DNA of 59,723 bases from Marinobacter sp. (GTDB taxonomy: Bacteria > Pseudomonadota > Gammaproteobacteria > Pseudomonadales > Oleiphilaceae), in assembly GCA_018066865.1 (NCBI GenBank), contig JAGPVT010000089.1, positions 1 to 59,723 on the forward strand, read 5' to 3'. The notes beneath the pieces are model-generated. The model was not told the origin of the DNA and searched no databases. It saw nothing but the letters and a program-made list of their open reading frames with translations. Positions within the stretch are counted from its first letter, which is position 1. The number at the start of each line of letters is the position of its first letter. This document shows positions 27,403-34,277 of this stretch, one piece after another. Position numbers and translations under genes: made by a program.

Positions 27403-27466
27403 TATCCAATTTAATAAACCGGACCGCACTTAGTCGGCCCTGAAAAAGCAAAAACCCTCTAAAACC

Positions 27467-27492
27467 AGCAGCTTTTTCGGCTGCTTTTTTTG
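27467..27492 (+). terminator. Intrinsic terminator after the exported protein gene
   Basis: AGCAGC-TTTTTCG-GCTGCT followed by a run of T on the plus strand. Confidence 0.8.
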
Positions 27493-27548
27493 TTATTTGA
27501 TTTTGGTGCTTTTGGGCGGCGTCAGCCTGGGGGCTTGATGGGGCCAGG

Positions 27549-27568
27549 ATTGTGCCTGTCCAAGGTCA
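27549..27568 (-). repeat. 20-bp island tag at the end of the ligase-like gene
   Basis: Plus strand ATTGTGCCTGTCCAAGGTCA, 17 of the positions agreeing with the consensus GCTGTGCCTGTCCATGATCA; it starts 6 bases beyond the stop codon of the ligase-like gene. Confidence 0.65.
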
Positions 27569-27574
27569 GCTACT

Positions 27575-29050
27575 CTAATTGGGCATTTGACGTGAGTGGC
27601 GAGGAAAATTCCCGTGAAACCAAAACCGTGGAAGCGTGCCCGTTGGCACGTTTTCGTAATAGAATTCGAGATCACTTTCCATAGCTTTGTGATATGCCGC
27701 CACCTCATTCAGCCAGTAGAGAGATGGCAGGCCTACTAGCAACCCGACCAAAACAGCTGCCACTCCCCTTACTTTGGGACGCCTGGGTGTAATCGGTCGC
27801 GATTCAGGCGTAATCAATGCCCAGAACACGCAAAGCACCAAAAATCCGATCAGCATCGAGCCCGGAGCCATAAATACCGCAGAAACACCAGCATGCAGTA
27901 ATGCGGCTGAAACTGATGCCGTGAATGCCGCCAGAGGCTGGGCCAGATCATCATTTTTGCTGGCACGCACTTCATCCCGTCGCTGCCAAAAAAGTCGGAC
28001 TGCCTGACCAACCAGCAGCAAAAGAACACCAATCAAGAGCCAGCCGTACTCAGCAGCCCACATTAAATACATATTGTGGGGATGACCGAATTTAGGAGAC
28101 TGCCGGTAGCCTTCAGTCAAAATTTCATGGGTCAGCCAGGATTGTGGCCCCATACCAAAGGGGATGTTTTCAAGGCTCATTCGCCAAGCTTCAATGAATA
28201 GAGGCATTCGCCCAGACGTATCCGCCTTCAATGCACGAATACTAATTTCATCCAGCAACAATGAAGGGATAAGAACGGAAAGAAGTAGCCATGCAATTAC
28301 GCCATACGCCAGATACCGTAAAAACATCTTCAGCCAGGGTAGCGCCGGGCGACCAATCAACACAACCGCAACAAGTACCCCGAACGCGAGCCCCAACATG
28401 GTTCCCCGAGAGGACGAAAGGAACACTACCCACCACCAAAGCGCCGCGCCCAGCGCAATGAAAAATCGCCACAATCTTTGATCCCGGAGCGGCCCCACAA
28501 GTACAGCCAGGGGCAGTAATGGCAGGAGCCAAGTGGCAATGTGGCTCCAATAGCGAATATTCACAAAGCCCCAAGGAATAAAACTCGACAGGTTTGCCAC
28601 TTGATCAGAAAGTGCAAACAGGTAAACCGTTATAGTGGCACCACCATAAAAAGCAGCTGTGGCCGCTGCGACACTCACCAAAACAACGACCCAGTATTGC
28701 CTCTGCTTCTCACTTCCCGGCAAACTGCCCACCAATACGAAACCAAGAAAGAACGCTGCATACATTCCAGGCTCCGCCCAGTTATAAGGGGACTCGCCAA
28801 ACGCCAGTGCCAACAAAACAAACCCACCCGCGACCAAGGCCACAGGCCATATACGCCCAAGCAGAGCCCAACCGTGCTGATAAACCAAAACGACTACTGA
28901 AAAGCTAACCGCCAGCCCCAGCAGACCCACCAATATAAACCGCTGTGAAGCATAACCACCAAATGGCAGCGACAAAAAGTCTGAAAATAAAACGCTGGCA
29001 AACACCGCAGCAACCAACAACCAAAGAGCAGCATTCCAGGTTTTTTGCAT
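27575..29050 (-). CDS. Wzy_C/O-antigen-ligase family protein, possible pilin O-oligosaccharyltransferase
   Basis: About 491 residues with 12 or so membrane segments. The large periplasmic loop holds KFGHPHNMYLMWAAEYGW, whose His is the hallmark of O-antigen ligases and PglL/TfpO enzymes, and an earlier SSSRGTMLG carries the conserved Arg. The start at 29050 (MQKTWNAALW) was chosen because AGAGGAT lies five bases upstream; the longer frame to 29200 would overlap the pilin gene. Sitting 52 bases downstream of a pilin gene in the same direction recalls pilA-tfpO of Pseudomonas, so pilin glycosylation is a good guess. A WaaL-like ligase for the nearby polysaccharide locus is the alternative. Confidence 0.82.
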   Translation of the reverse strand: MQKTWNAALWLLVAAVFASVLFSDFLSLPFGGYASQRFILVGLLGLAVSFSVVVLVYQHGWALLGRIWPVALVAGGFVLLALAFGESPYNWAEPGMYAAFFLGFVLVGSLPGSEKQRQYWVVVLVSVAAATAAFYGGATITVYLFALSDQVANLSSFIPWGFVNIRYWSHIATWLLPLLPLAVLVGPLRDQRLWRFFIALGAALWWWVVFLSSSRGTMLGLAFGVLVAVVLIGRPALPWLKMFLRYLAYGVIAWLLLSVLIPSLLLDEISIRALKADTSGRMPLFIEAWRMSLENIPFGMGPQSWLTHEILTEGYRQSPKFGHPHNMYLMWAAEYGWLLIGVLLLLVGQAVRLFWQRRDEVRASKNDDLAQPLAAFTASVSAALLHAGVSAVFMAPGSMLIGFLVLCVFWALITPESRPITPRRPKVRGVAAVLVGLLVGLPSLYWLNEVAAYHKAMESDLEFYYENVPTGTLPRFWFHGNFPRHSRQMPN

Positions 29051-29102
29051 TACATCCTCTGGTGCAAAGGGTAAGAACTGAATTTTGGATAGATGAATAT
29101 AT

Positions 29103-29540
29103 TCACAGCCGGCAACCGGAAGGCAGATAGGACGACTTCCAGCTTGATGCTGCCGCATTATCAACCACACACTCCCAATTTCCTGCGACATCGCGGTCAA
29201 AGCGCAGAATCAAACCTGTCAAATTTGGGTGGGCACTGCCGCCCAAGGTCACTTGAAGCTGACCTGATCCGTCAGGATTGAGTGTGCCTATATTGACGGC
29301 CTGAGCGCCGTTAGTAAGATTTGACGGGTTGTAGCCAATATCATTATTAGTAACACTTCCACCGGAACCTGTACGCTCTTCAAACGGGGCCTTATAAGCT
29401 GACAATTCACCTACCGCCCGGTTTGTCTGGGTTTTTATTACATATCCCTGATAGGCAGGGATAGCAATGGCAGCCAGTATGCCGATGATCGCTACAACGA
29501 TCATCAGTTCTATCAAGGTAAAACCGGCATTTTTAATCAT
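29103..29540 (-). CDS. Type IV major pilin, second copy
   Basis: 145 residues: prepilin leader MIKNAG cut before [22 protein letters not shown], the class IVa signature with Glu5, followed by a globular domain and a C-terminal Cys pair ([22 protein letters not shown]) that forms the D-loop disulfide. It differs strongly from PilA at 33792-34277 beyond the N-terminal helix. It has its own sigma-54 promoter match at 29579-29594, so it is probably expressed and not a relic. The ligase-like gene follows and may glycosylate it. The ribosome site before the ATG is weak. Confidence 0.92.
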   Translation of the reverse strand: MIKNAGFTLIELMIVVAIIGILAAIAIPAYQGYVIKTQTNRAVGELSAYKAPFEERTGSGGSVTNNDIGYNPSNLTNGAQAVNIGTLNPDGSGQLQVTLGGSAHPNLTGLILRFDRDVAGNWECVVDNAAASSWKSSYLPSGCRL

Positions 29541-29578
29541 CAGCGATCAGGTTCTGGCAGTTAATTTATATTCTATTA

Positions 29579-29594
29579 TGCAAATTCAGAGCCA
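29579..29594 (-). promoter_or_regulatory. Sigma-54 promoter of the second pilin gene
   Basis: Minus strand TGGCTCTGAATTTGCA matches TGGCACG-N4-TTGCW with the exact 10-base GG-to-GC spacing; it lies 39 bases upstream of the start codon. Confidence 0.75.
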
Positions 29595-29620
29595 AAATCC
29601 TGAATTGGAAAATATATTCT

Positions 29621-29639
29621 GCTGCGTGCCTGTCCATCA
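29621..29639 (-). repeat. 20-bp island tag overlapping the vapC relic stop
   Basis: Plus strand GCTGCGTGCCTGTCCATCA, a diverged copy of the tag; its last three bases are the TGA stop of the PIN reading frame. Confidence 0.55.
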
Positions 29640-30003
29640 CACTCGCCGAACAGGGCCTGAGTATCGGGCCACCAGGTCATCGGCAGTGATTAACAGAAAC
29701 CCCTCAGATTCTGCCTGAGCTACCAGAATCTGATCAAACGGATCTCTATGAATATCGGGCAGATGGCTCATGGCTAGCGTATGCCGGGAGGTTATGGGTA
29801 ACTCCAGATAGCCGTTATTCATGAGACCCCGCCTCAGTATATTGGGATTAACCTGAAAGTCTTGTCGGCCCAGATTATTCTTAATAACGACTTCCCAAAG
29901 ACTGGCCGCGCTGAAATATAAAGTGTTCGCGTGATCGCTAATCAGCCCCGTTGCTTCAGCCGATAGTTTCTGAGGCTCGGCCGCAGCCTGTATCGAAAGA
30001 AAG
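29637..30003 (-). pseudogene. Beheaded VapC-type PIN toxin gene
   Basis: The frame reads as the bulk of a PIN-domain toxin (type with LSAEATGLISDHANTLYFSA, SLWEVVIKNNLGRQDF, DPFDQILVAQAESEGFLLIT and DDLVARY at the end). The first 12-18 residues of the family, which carry the first catalytic Asp (LLLDTH), are missing: the frame runs into the end of parE, meets a stop near 30058 and offers no ATG, GTG or TTG before 29822. The remaining Glu and Asp residues look normal. The parE stop at 30004 is joined directly to it. A deletion fused the two loci; no VapB antitoxin gene remains. Confidence 0.8.
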
Positions 30004-30297
30004 CTATAGCCCGAAGAAATGCCTTCCTGGCTCCATCTGTTGATGAAGTATTCGGATTACAAAGATATCGCGCTCGCGCTGTCGGTAAAAGATGGCATGT
30101 TTCTGGTGGTCATGGCGGCGTACATTGGTGGCAATTTCAGAGCATTCGTACCCCATCAATGGGGACTCTGACAACAAGTTCAGGGTTCTATCCAGGTCGT
30201 CAGTATAAGTATCCGCCTGAAGATCTCCGAAGTTGAGCAGTGTATATTCGTAGATCCCTGCAAAATCTTCAGCCGCCAAGTTCGAGAGTTTATACAC
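30004..30297 (-). CDS. parE: ParE/RelE-superfamily toxin
   Basis: 97 residues, normal for ParE. MYKLSNLAAEDFAGIYEYTLLNFG gives the N-terminal helices, then LNLLSESPLMGYECSEI, and the C-terminal strand IFYRQRERDIFVIRILHQQMEP is the conserved ParE ending. ParE-type toxins act on DNA gyrase in studied cases. Its start overlaps the parD end by 8 bases, the standard antitoxin-first order. The gene looks intact, but its 3' edge abuts the broken PIN gene. Confidence 0.92.
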   Translation of the reverse strand: MYKLSNLAAEDFAGIYEYTLLNFGDLQADTYTDDLDRTLNLLSESPLMGYECSEIATNVRRHDHQKHAIFYRQRERDIFVIRILHQQMEPGRHFFGL

Positions 30298-30532
30298 TGC
30301 GCTGTTGCTTCACCCGAGCGGCAATATCACGCAGAGAGAGATCGCTTTCGCCGCTTTGCTCTCCGGCTTCCACTGCTTGTTTTAACGCAGCCAACTGGTT
30401 TTCCTGGCGCTCAAGCAGCCGCAATGCTGAACGAACGATTTCACTGGTTGAGCCATACCGTCCGGACTCGATCAGCTTCCCAACAAAGTCGTCTAATGGA
30501 GCCCCGATAGTCACACTTGTCGTTCTAGCCAT
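30290..30532 (-). CDS. parD: ParD-type antitoxin
   Basis: 80 residues from the ATG at 30532 (MARTTSVTIGAPLDDFVGKL), with AAGGAG 13 bases upstream; the longer frame to 30634 is unsupported. The N-terminal ribbon-helix-helix (residues 3-45, including SGRYGSTSEIVRSALRLLE) binds DNA and the tail (SDLSLRDIAARVKQQ) binds ParE. It is expected to repress its own promoter, probably in the 30533-30700 stretch, where no clear operator was recognised. Confidence 0.92.
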   Translation of the reverse strand: MARTTSVTIGAPLDDFVGKLIESGRYGSTSEIVRSALRLLERQENQLAALKQAVEAGEQSGESDLSLRDIAARVKQQRSV

Positions 30533-30703
30533 GAGAAGAACTACTCCTTTCGCTGTATTAATAATTAACACAAGTGTAGCGACGTAAAAGCCAACCAACA
30601 AGTGGGAATTCTCTCGTCCGTCGTTTGTATGCACCAGAAAGGAGACACAATCGATCCCCGACTAATCCCTCCAAATTCAGGGGGGATGTTTGACAGAATG
30701 CCG

Positions 30704-30797
30704 AATACGCGCACCAAAAAAAGCAAAGGCCCGGAGGTCGAAACCGCCGGGCCTTTGGGAATCACGTCAGGCTATGCTGCGTCTGCCTATGACGATC
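30704..30797. repeat. 92-bp island repeat, copy after higA (terminator plus tag)
   Basis: Begins AATACGCGCACCAAAA, contains the stem AAAGGCCCGgaGGtcgaaaCCgcCGGGCCTTT (30726-30757) and ends in a diverged tag (GCTGCGTCTGCCTATGACGATC) that abuts the higA stop at 30799. It can terminate higBA transcription, since the minus strand reads into a T-rich run after the stem. Confidence 0.8.
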
Positions 30798-30798
30798 G

Positions 30799-31215
30799 TT
30801 AGAAAAACAAGGTAGAAGGCACGCCAAAACGCTGACCCAATGCCTCCATATGCTTGCGGGTCAACTTCTTCCCTTCTGCACTGTTGAGAATCTTGCTCAC
30901 GTTACCCTTTGAACCCAGCTCCGGCAGATCGGAAACGCCGAGGCCATGTTGTGCCATCAAGGTTCTCAGTACAGCAATCCCCTTGTCCTCCTCAGCAACT
31001 GCAGCATTGAACTCTAAGAATTCTTCAGCCTGATCCTCCCAACGCTCAATGCTCACAGCCAAGATTTCAATTAGTGGCTTATTGGCACTGTAGTCGCTCA
31101 CCAACTCATCCATCAGCTCTATGGCCCGCTCATAGTCCTCCCGGCTATCGATGTGAGCCAGGAAAGGTACCTGAGCCAAAGCCTCTCTCATTTGAATACA
31201 AGCAGCGGATAACAT
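30799..31215 (-). CDS. higA: HigA-type antitoxin (HTH)
   Basis: 138 residues, the same length and layout as E. coli HigA: an N-terminal dimerisation part (REDYERAIELMDELV, WEDQAEEFLEFNA) and a C-terminal XRE-type helix-turn-helix (AVLRTLMAQHGLGVSDLPELGSKGN, then RKHMEALGQRFGV). It neutralises HigB and represses the operon. It starts 5 bases after the higB stop, so the order is toxin first, as usual for hig loci. Confidence 0.92.
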   Translation of the reverse strand: MLSAACIQMREALAQVPFLAHIDSREDYERAIELMDELVSDYSANKPLIEILAVSIERWEDQAEEFLEFNAAVAEEDKGIAVLRTLMAQHGLGVSDLPELGSKGNVSKILNSAEGKKLTRKHMEALGQRFGVPSTLFF

Positions 31216-31220
31216 GGGCG

Positions 31221-31532
31221 TTACTCCTTATTTCTGCGATATTTCTCTGTTAGCTGGTCATACTCAGCATGGTTACAAATATGCTTCACATACATGCGGT
31301 TATCACGAAACTCAATGAAAGCGATCATTCGCAAATTGTTACCGCCAATGTCGATCACCCACCACTTGTCCCGATACTTAAAATTGTCCAGCGACGGAAA
31401 GACCTGGCGTAGTTGATCAGGAGTTTCGAATTTTCCGGCACGCAAGGTTATATAGCTATTAATCAAGGCAGCCCGATCATTCGGATAGAGCAGAGCTGCG
31501 TCATTAAACGGTTTCCTTGAAATAACGTGCAC
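31221..31532 (-). CDS. higB: HigB-type mRNA interferase toxin
   Basis: 103 residues of the HigB_toxin family. The GTG at 31532 is taken as start because translation then begins exactly at the family start (M)HVISRKPFNDAA, with AAGGAAGG directly upstream; the ATG at 31580 would place the operator palindromes inside the gene. The conserved core YRDKWWVIDIGGNNLRMIAF and the end FVKHIC-like MYVKHICNHAEYDQLT are present. HigB cleaves ribosome-bound mRNA. Intact, followed by higA. Confidence 0.9.
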   Translation of the reverse strand: MHVISRKPFNDAALLYPNDRAALINSYITLRAGKFETPDQLRQVFPSLDNFKYRDKWWVIDIGGNNLRMIAFIEFRDNRMYVKHICNHAEYDQLTEKYRRNKE

Positions 31533-31543
31533 TGACCTTCCTT

Positions 31544-31589
31544 GTTTCAATTTTAGAAACATTAACATAAAAGTTTCCAAAATTGAAAC
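31544..31589. promoter_or_regulatory. Paired operator palindromes of the higBA promoter
   Basis: Two copies of GTTTC-N7-GAAAC, at 31544-31560 and 31573-31589, with centres 29 bases apart. They lie 12-57 bases upstream of the higB GTG and are likely HigA (or HigBA) binding sites. Confidence 0.65.
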
Positions 31590-31625
31590 TACATTATGTA
31601 GCCGGTTACGTTGACTAGGTCGAGC

Positions 31626-31643
31626 GGGGCCTGTTCATGGTCA
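31626..31643 (-). repeat. Diverged island tag upstream of higB
   Basis: Plus strand GGGCCTGTTCATGGTCA resembles the tag GTGCCTGTCCATGATCA with a few changes. Confidence 0.45.
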
Positions 31644-31663
31644 TCCCATTGACATAAATCCGC

Positions 31664-31755
31664 AATAAACGCATCAAAAACAGCAAAGGCCCGAGGGTCG
31701 AAACCGCCGGGCCTTTGGGAATCAAGTCAGGCTAAGCTGTGCCTGTCCATGATCA
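31664..31755. repeat. 92-bp island repeat between the gene remnant and higBA
   Basis: Begins AATAAACGCATCAAAAAC, has the stem AAAGGCCCGagGGtcgaaaCCgcCGGGCCTTT (31685-31716) and ends in a perfect tag GCTGTGCCTGTCCATGATCA (31736-31755). Nearly identical to the copy at 33686-33777 over its right 70 bases. Confidence 0.85.
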
Positions 31756-31762
31756 ACTCCTA

Positions 31763-31813
31763 TCAGTCAACTTTAATAAAAGTGGGCTCGTTTGCCGTTG
31801 ATGGCGCAGTTGA
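31763..31813 (-). pseudogene. 3' remnant of a lost gene between two tags
   Basis: Between the tag ending at 31755 and the next at 31814 a minus-strand frame ends with ANEPTFIKVD and a TGA stop at 31763. It is only about 50 bases long. By the pattern of the other units (gene end followed by tag) it is probably the last bases of a deleted gene; its identity cannot be told. Confidence 0.35.
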
Positions 31814-31833
31814 GCTGTGCCTGTCCATGATCA
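31814..31833 (-). repeat. Perfect island tag left of the IS element
   Basis: GCTGTGCCTGTCCATGATCA on the plus strand, identical to 31736-31755 and 33758-33777. Twelve bases separate it from the target duplication of the insertion sequence. Confidence 0.75.
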
Positions 31834-31845
31834 GTCGTGATTGGG

Positions 31846-33020
31846 CTAGGGAGACTCTGAATAAGTCCCCAAAATCAGCGATAATACCGCCATCGTCAAC
31901 TGCATAGGATTCGTTGCCACCATGGATCAGATCACCTTCTCCGAAGCCGAGTACCAGACCAAGAAGCGCAAGACCCGCCGCGAGATCTTTCTGGAGCGGA
32001 TGGACAAGCTGATTCCCTGGAAGCAGCTGGAGAAGAAGGTAGCCCGATATTACCCCAAGGGCCAGACGGGCCGACCACCGTATCCGCTGCCGACCATGCT
32101 GCGAGTCCACTGCATGCAGTTGTTCTATAACCTCAGTGATCCTGCCATGGAAGACGCATTGTATGAGATCGAATCCATGCGCCAGTTCGCCGGCCTGAAG
32201 CTGGACCGCTTGCCGGACGAAACCACTATTCTCAAGTTCCGGCATTTCCTGGAGCGCCACGGCCTTGGCAAGGTGTTGTTCAAAGAAGTGAACAAACACC
32301 TGGAGAAGAACGGCCTGATGTTGCGCGAGGGCAGCATTGTGGATGCCTCCATCATTTCTGCCCCGAGTTCCACGAAGAACGAGAGGGGCAAGCGTGACCC
32401 AGAGATGCACCAAACCAGAAAAGGCAATCAGTGGTACTTTGGCATGAAGATGCACATTGGCGTCGATGACACGCTCGGCCTGATCCACAGCATCGATACC
32501 ACGGCAGCCAACGTCCACGACATTGTGCCCGTTGGCAACCTTCTCCACGGTGACGAGCAACGTGTGTTCGGTGATGCCGGTTATCTTGGGATTCAAAAGC
32601 GGGATGAGCATAAAGATCGTAAAAACGTATCCTGGTTCATTGCCAAGCGTCCTGGCACTCGAAAGAAGCTGGACGAACGTAAGCTGAAGGCCGAAAAGCT
32701 CAAAGCCAGCGCCCGGGCCAAGGTGGAGCATCCATTCCGGTACATCAAACAAGTCTTTGGCTATAGCAAAGTCCGCTATCGTGGCCTGGCTAAAAACAGT
32801 AACCGACTGCACTTGCTGGCCGCGTTCAGCAACCTGCTGATGGGTGAAAAATACTTACTGGCGTAGGGCCAGTGCGCCTGAATTCCGCCAAAATGGCGGG
32901 AAACGGGCAAATAACAAACAAATGAAGGGGGTAATGACGCCCGAATGACGGTTGAATGACTTTTTTTCGAGTTGAAAAGCGATTCAGCGGCAAATCAGGC
33001 GTTAATCAGACCCTCCCTAG
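31846..33020 (+). mobile_element. IS5-family insertion sequence with CTAG target duplication
   Basis: The element spans 31850-33016 (1167 bp), flanked on both sides by CTAG (31846-31849 and 33017-33020), the target duplication expected for the IS5 group. Ends are inverted repeats: GGAGACTCTGAATAA at the left and, on the other strand at the right, GGAGGGTCTGATTAA. It carries one intact transposase gene. Removing it rejoins two island tags 16 bases apart, so it landed in an already repeated stretch. Confidence 0.92.
31922..32866 (+). CDS. IS5-family transposase
   Basis: 314 residues with an intact DDE catalytic domain: first Asp in GSIVDASIISAP (near residue 142), second in VFGDAGYLG (near 220) and Glu in VEHPFRYIKQVFGYSKVRYRGL (near 272). 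The N-terminal part (WKQLEKKVARYYPKGQTGRPPYPLPTM-like) is the usual IS5 DNA-binding and dimerisation region. Full length, no frameshift, so the element may still be active. Confidence 0.95.
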   Translation: MDQITFSEAEYQTKKRKTRREIFLERMDKLIPWKQLEKKVARYYPKGQTGRPPYPLPTMLRVHCMQLFYNLSDPAMEDALYEIESMRQFAGLKLDRLPDETTILKFRHFLERHGLGKVLFKEVNKHLEKNGLMLREGSIVDASIISAPSSTKNERGKRDPEMHQTRKGNQWYFGMKMHIGVDDTLGLIHSIDTTAANVHDIVPVGNLLHGDEQRVFGDAGYLGIQKRDEHKDRKNVSWFIAKRPGTRKKLDERKLKAEKLKASARAKVEHPFRYIKQVFGYSKVRYRGLAKNSNRLHLLAAFSNLLMGEKYLLA

Positions 33021-33021
33021 A

Positions 33022-33040
33022 TTGTGTCTGTCCATGATCA
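33022..33040 (-). repeat. Island tag at the end of ccdB
   Basis: Plus strand TTGTGTCTGTCCATGATCA, one substitution in the core; it ends 3 bases before the ccdB stop codon at 33044. Confidence 0.7.
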
Positions 33041-33043
33041 TCA

Positions 33044-33364
33044 TTAAATGCCAGTAACCAGAAAATCGATTGCTCCAACGATTTCATCTCTACTAGCCAT
33101 CAATGAGCCTTCGTTCTTTTTAAGAAAGCTCGCAGAAACACTCGTAAGTTGGTGGGTAAGTAAAGCGTAACATTTATTCTTTATCTTGATGATTGGGCAA
33201 AGATTATCGGGATAACTCTTGTCCGATTTACTTGCAGGAGTTAGCGGAATTACAACTCTGCTATTTAACGCATTAAGAAGGCCACTTTGAATATCAACAA
33301 AATAAGGATAAGTCTTGCACGTATCCTCGTCCGTATTTGTATAAAGGTCGAACTGTTTCATCAA
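33044..33364 (-). CDS. ccdB: CcdB-family toxin
   Basis: 106 residues, CcdB length. Recognised by FDLYTNTDEDTCKTYPYFVDIQSG, VVIPLTP, LCPIIKIKNKCYALLTHQL and the end AIDFLVTGI. CcdB poisons DNA gyrase through its C-terminal Trp-Gly-Ile in the F-plasmid protein; here the Trp is replaced by Thr (VTGI), so gyrase poisoning is uncertain. It overlaps ccdA by 4 bases, antitoxin first. Otherwise intact. Confidence 0.88.
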   Translation of the reverse strand: MMKQFDLYTNTDEDTCKTYPYFVDIQSGLLNALNSRVVIPLTPASKSDKSYPDNLCPIIKIKNKCYALLTHQLTSVSASFLKKNEGSLMASRDEIVGAIDFLVTGI

Positions 33365-33618
33365 AAGACTCTATGCTTGTCAGCAAAGAGTCCATTTTTT
33401 TCAACAAGCTCATTGCAGACTTTAATTGCCTGCTGATTGTCTTCCAACCACTGCTTGCGGCGCTTCTCGCGAACCTTCTCTGTAAGCGCCTGCTCTAATG
33501 TCTCAGACAAGTTTATCTTCAAAGTGCGAGCCTCAGCCAGCAACTCCCTGTTTATGCTAAGGTTCGTAGCTTTTTTTGGGGCACTTCTATCAGTTAGAGG
33601 CTGCATCGCATTCACCAT
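33361..33618 (-). CDS. ccdA: CcdA-family antitoxin
   Basis: 85 residues. The N-terminal ribbon-helix-helix region (KKATNLSINRELLAEARTLKINLSE) and the toxin-binding tail (WLEDNQQAIKVCNELVEKNGLFAD) match the CcdA pattern closely. Start at 33618; an in-frame ATG at 33606 is possible. A promoter-like TTGACT-17-TAACGT on the minus strand lies at about 33648-33676. CcdA binds CcdB and represses the operon. Confidence 0.9.
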   Translation of the reverse strand: MVNAMQPLTDRSAPKKATNLSINRELLAEARTLKINLSETLEQALTEKVREKRRKQWLEDNQQAIKVCNELVEKNGLFADKHRVF

Positions 33619-33685
33619 AGGCTACACGCACTGTCGATGCGCATAACGTTAGTTTTTTGCATTAAAAAAGTCAACATGACTCTCA

Positions 33686-33777
33686 AATACACGCACCAGA
33701 AAAAGCAAAGGCCCGAGGGTCGAAACCGCCGGGCCTTCGGGAATCAAGTCAGGCTAAGCTGTGCCTGTCCATGATCA
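33686..33777. repeat. 92-bp island repeat between ccdAB and pilA
   Basis: Begins AATACACGCACCAGAAAA, has the stem AGGCCCGagGGtcgaaaCCgcCGGGCCTT (33708-33737) and ends in the perfect tag (33758-33777), 14 bases from the pilA stop. On the minus strand GGGCCTTTGCTTTTT makes it a proper intrinsic terminator for pilA. Confidence 0.88.
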
Positions 33778-33791
33778 ATCCCTGTCAACTC

Positions 33792-34277
33792 TTACGAGTT
33801 AGGGCAACCTGAAGCTTCGTACTTTTCATCTGCAGTCGTTGTGCAACTCCAAGTACCTAAACTAGAGCGGGCCCATGTTACAGTCTTGGCCGTGGCGTCT
33901 TTAAGAGTAGCGGCTGCGTTCCCACCAAAAGTACCGGCGATTGTCCCCGTGGCCGTTAATGCAGCCGTGTTTGTTATAGCAGTTGTAACCGACGTTCCAG
34001 CAGTCGAAGTAGCCGGCGCTGACAAGCTAAGAATGTTTGACCCCGTCCACCCCATGTCACATTCGCCTACCGCAGTCTTACCATCATTCAAACAAGTCTC
34101 ATATGCCGTCTTTAGCGCCCCCAGCTCTGCAACTGCGCGACTTACTTGTGATTTGGCAATATAATTTTGATACTGCGGAATAGCAATCGCCGCCAAAATA
34201 CCAATAATCGCCACAACGATCATCAATTCAATCAGCGTAAAACCCTTCTGAGCATGATTAATCTGCATCTTATTCAT
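33792..34277 (-). CDS. pilA: Type IV major pilin PilA
   Basis: 161 residues. The leader [12 protein letters not shown] is cut before [22 protein letters not shown] by PilD; Glu5 is present. The globular part is Thr/Ala/Ser-rich (about residues 85-135) and ends with a Cys pair ([19 protein letters not shown]). It is divergent from pilB and next to it, the classic pilA position, with a sigma-54 promoter match at 34374-34389. A shorter leader from the second ATG is possible. Confidence 0.94.
   Translation of the reverse strand: MNKMQINHAQKGFTLIELMIVVAIIGILAAIAIPQYQNYIAKSQVSRAVAELGALKTAYETCLNDGKTAVGECDMGWTGSNILSLSAPATSTAGTSVTTAITNTAALTATGTIAGTFGGNAAATLKDATAKTVTWARSSLGTWSCTTTADEKYEASGCPNS

Noticed and set aside
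31763..32812. 349-codon minus-strand frame across the IS element
   Set aside because: Antisense to the intact transposase; only its last codons outside the IS may be a true gene end.
33630..33660. GCATAACGTTAG as an attC-like crossover
   Set aside because: The seven-base cores do not fit RYYYAAC/GTTRRRY and lie end to end; more likely part of the ccdAB promoter.
26774..33777. Chromosomal integron with toxin-antitoxin cassettes
   Set aside because: The layout is similar, but no attC core pair was found in the repeats, no integrase gene is present and the hairpins have the form of intrinsic terminators with T-runs.
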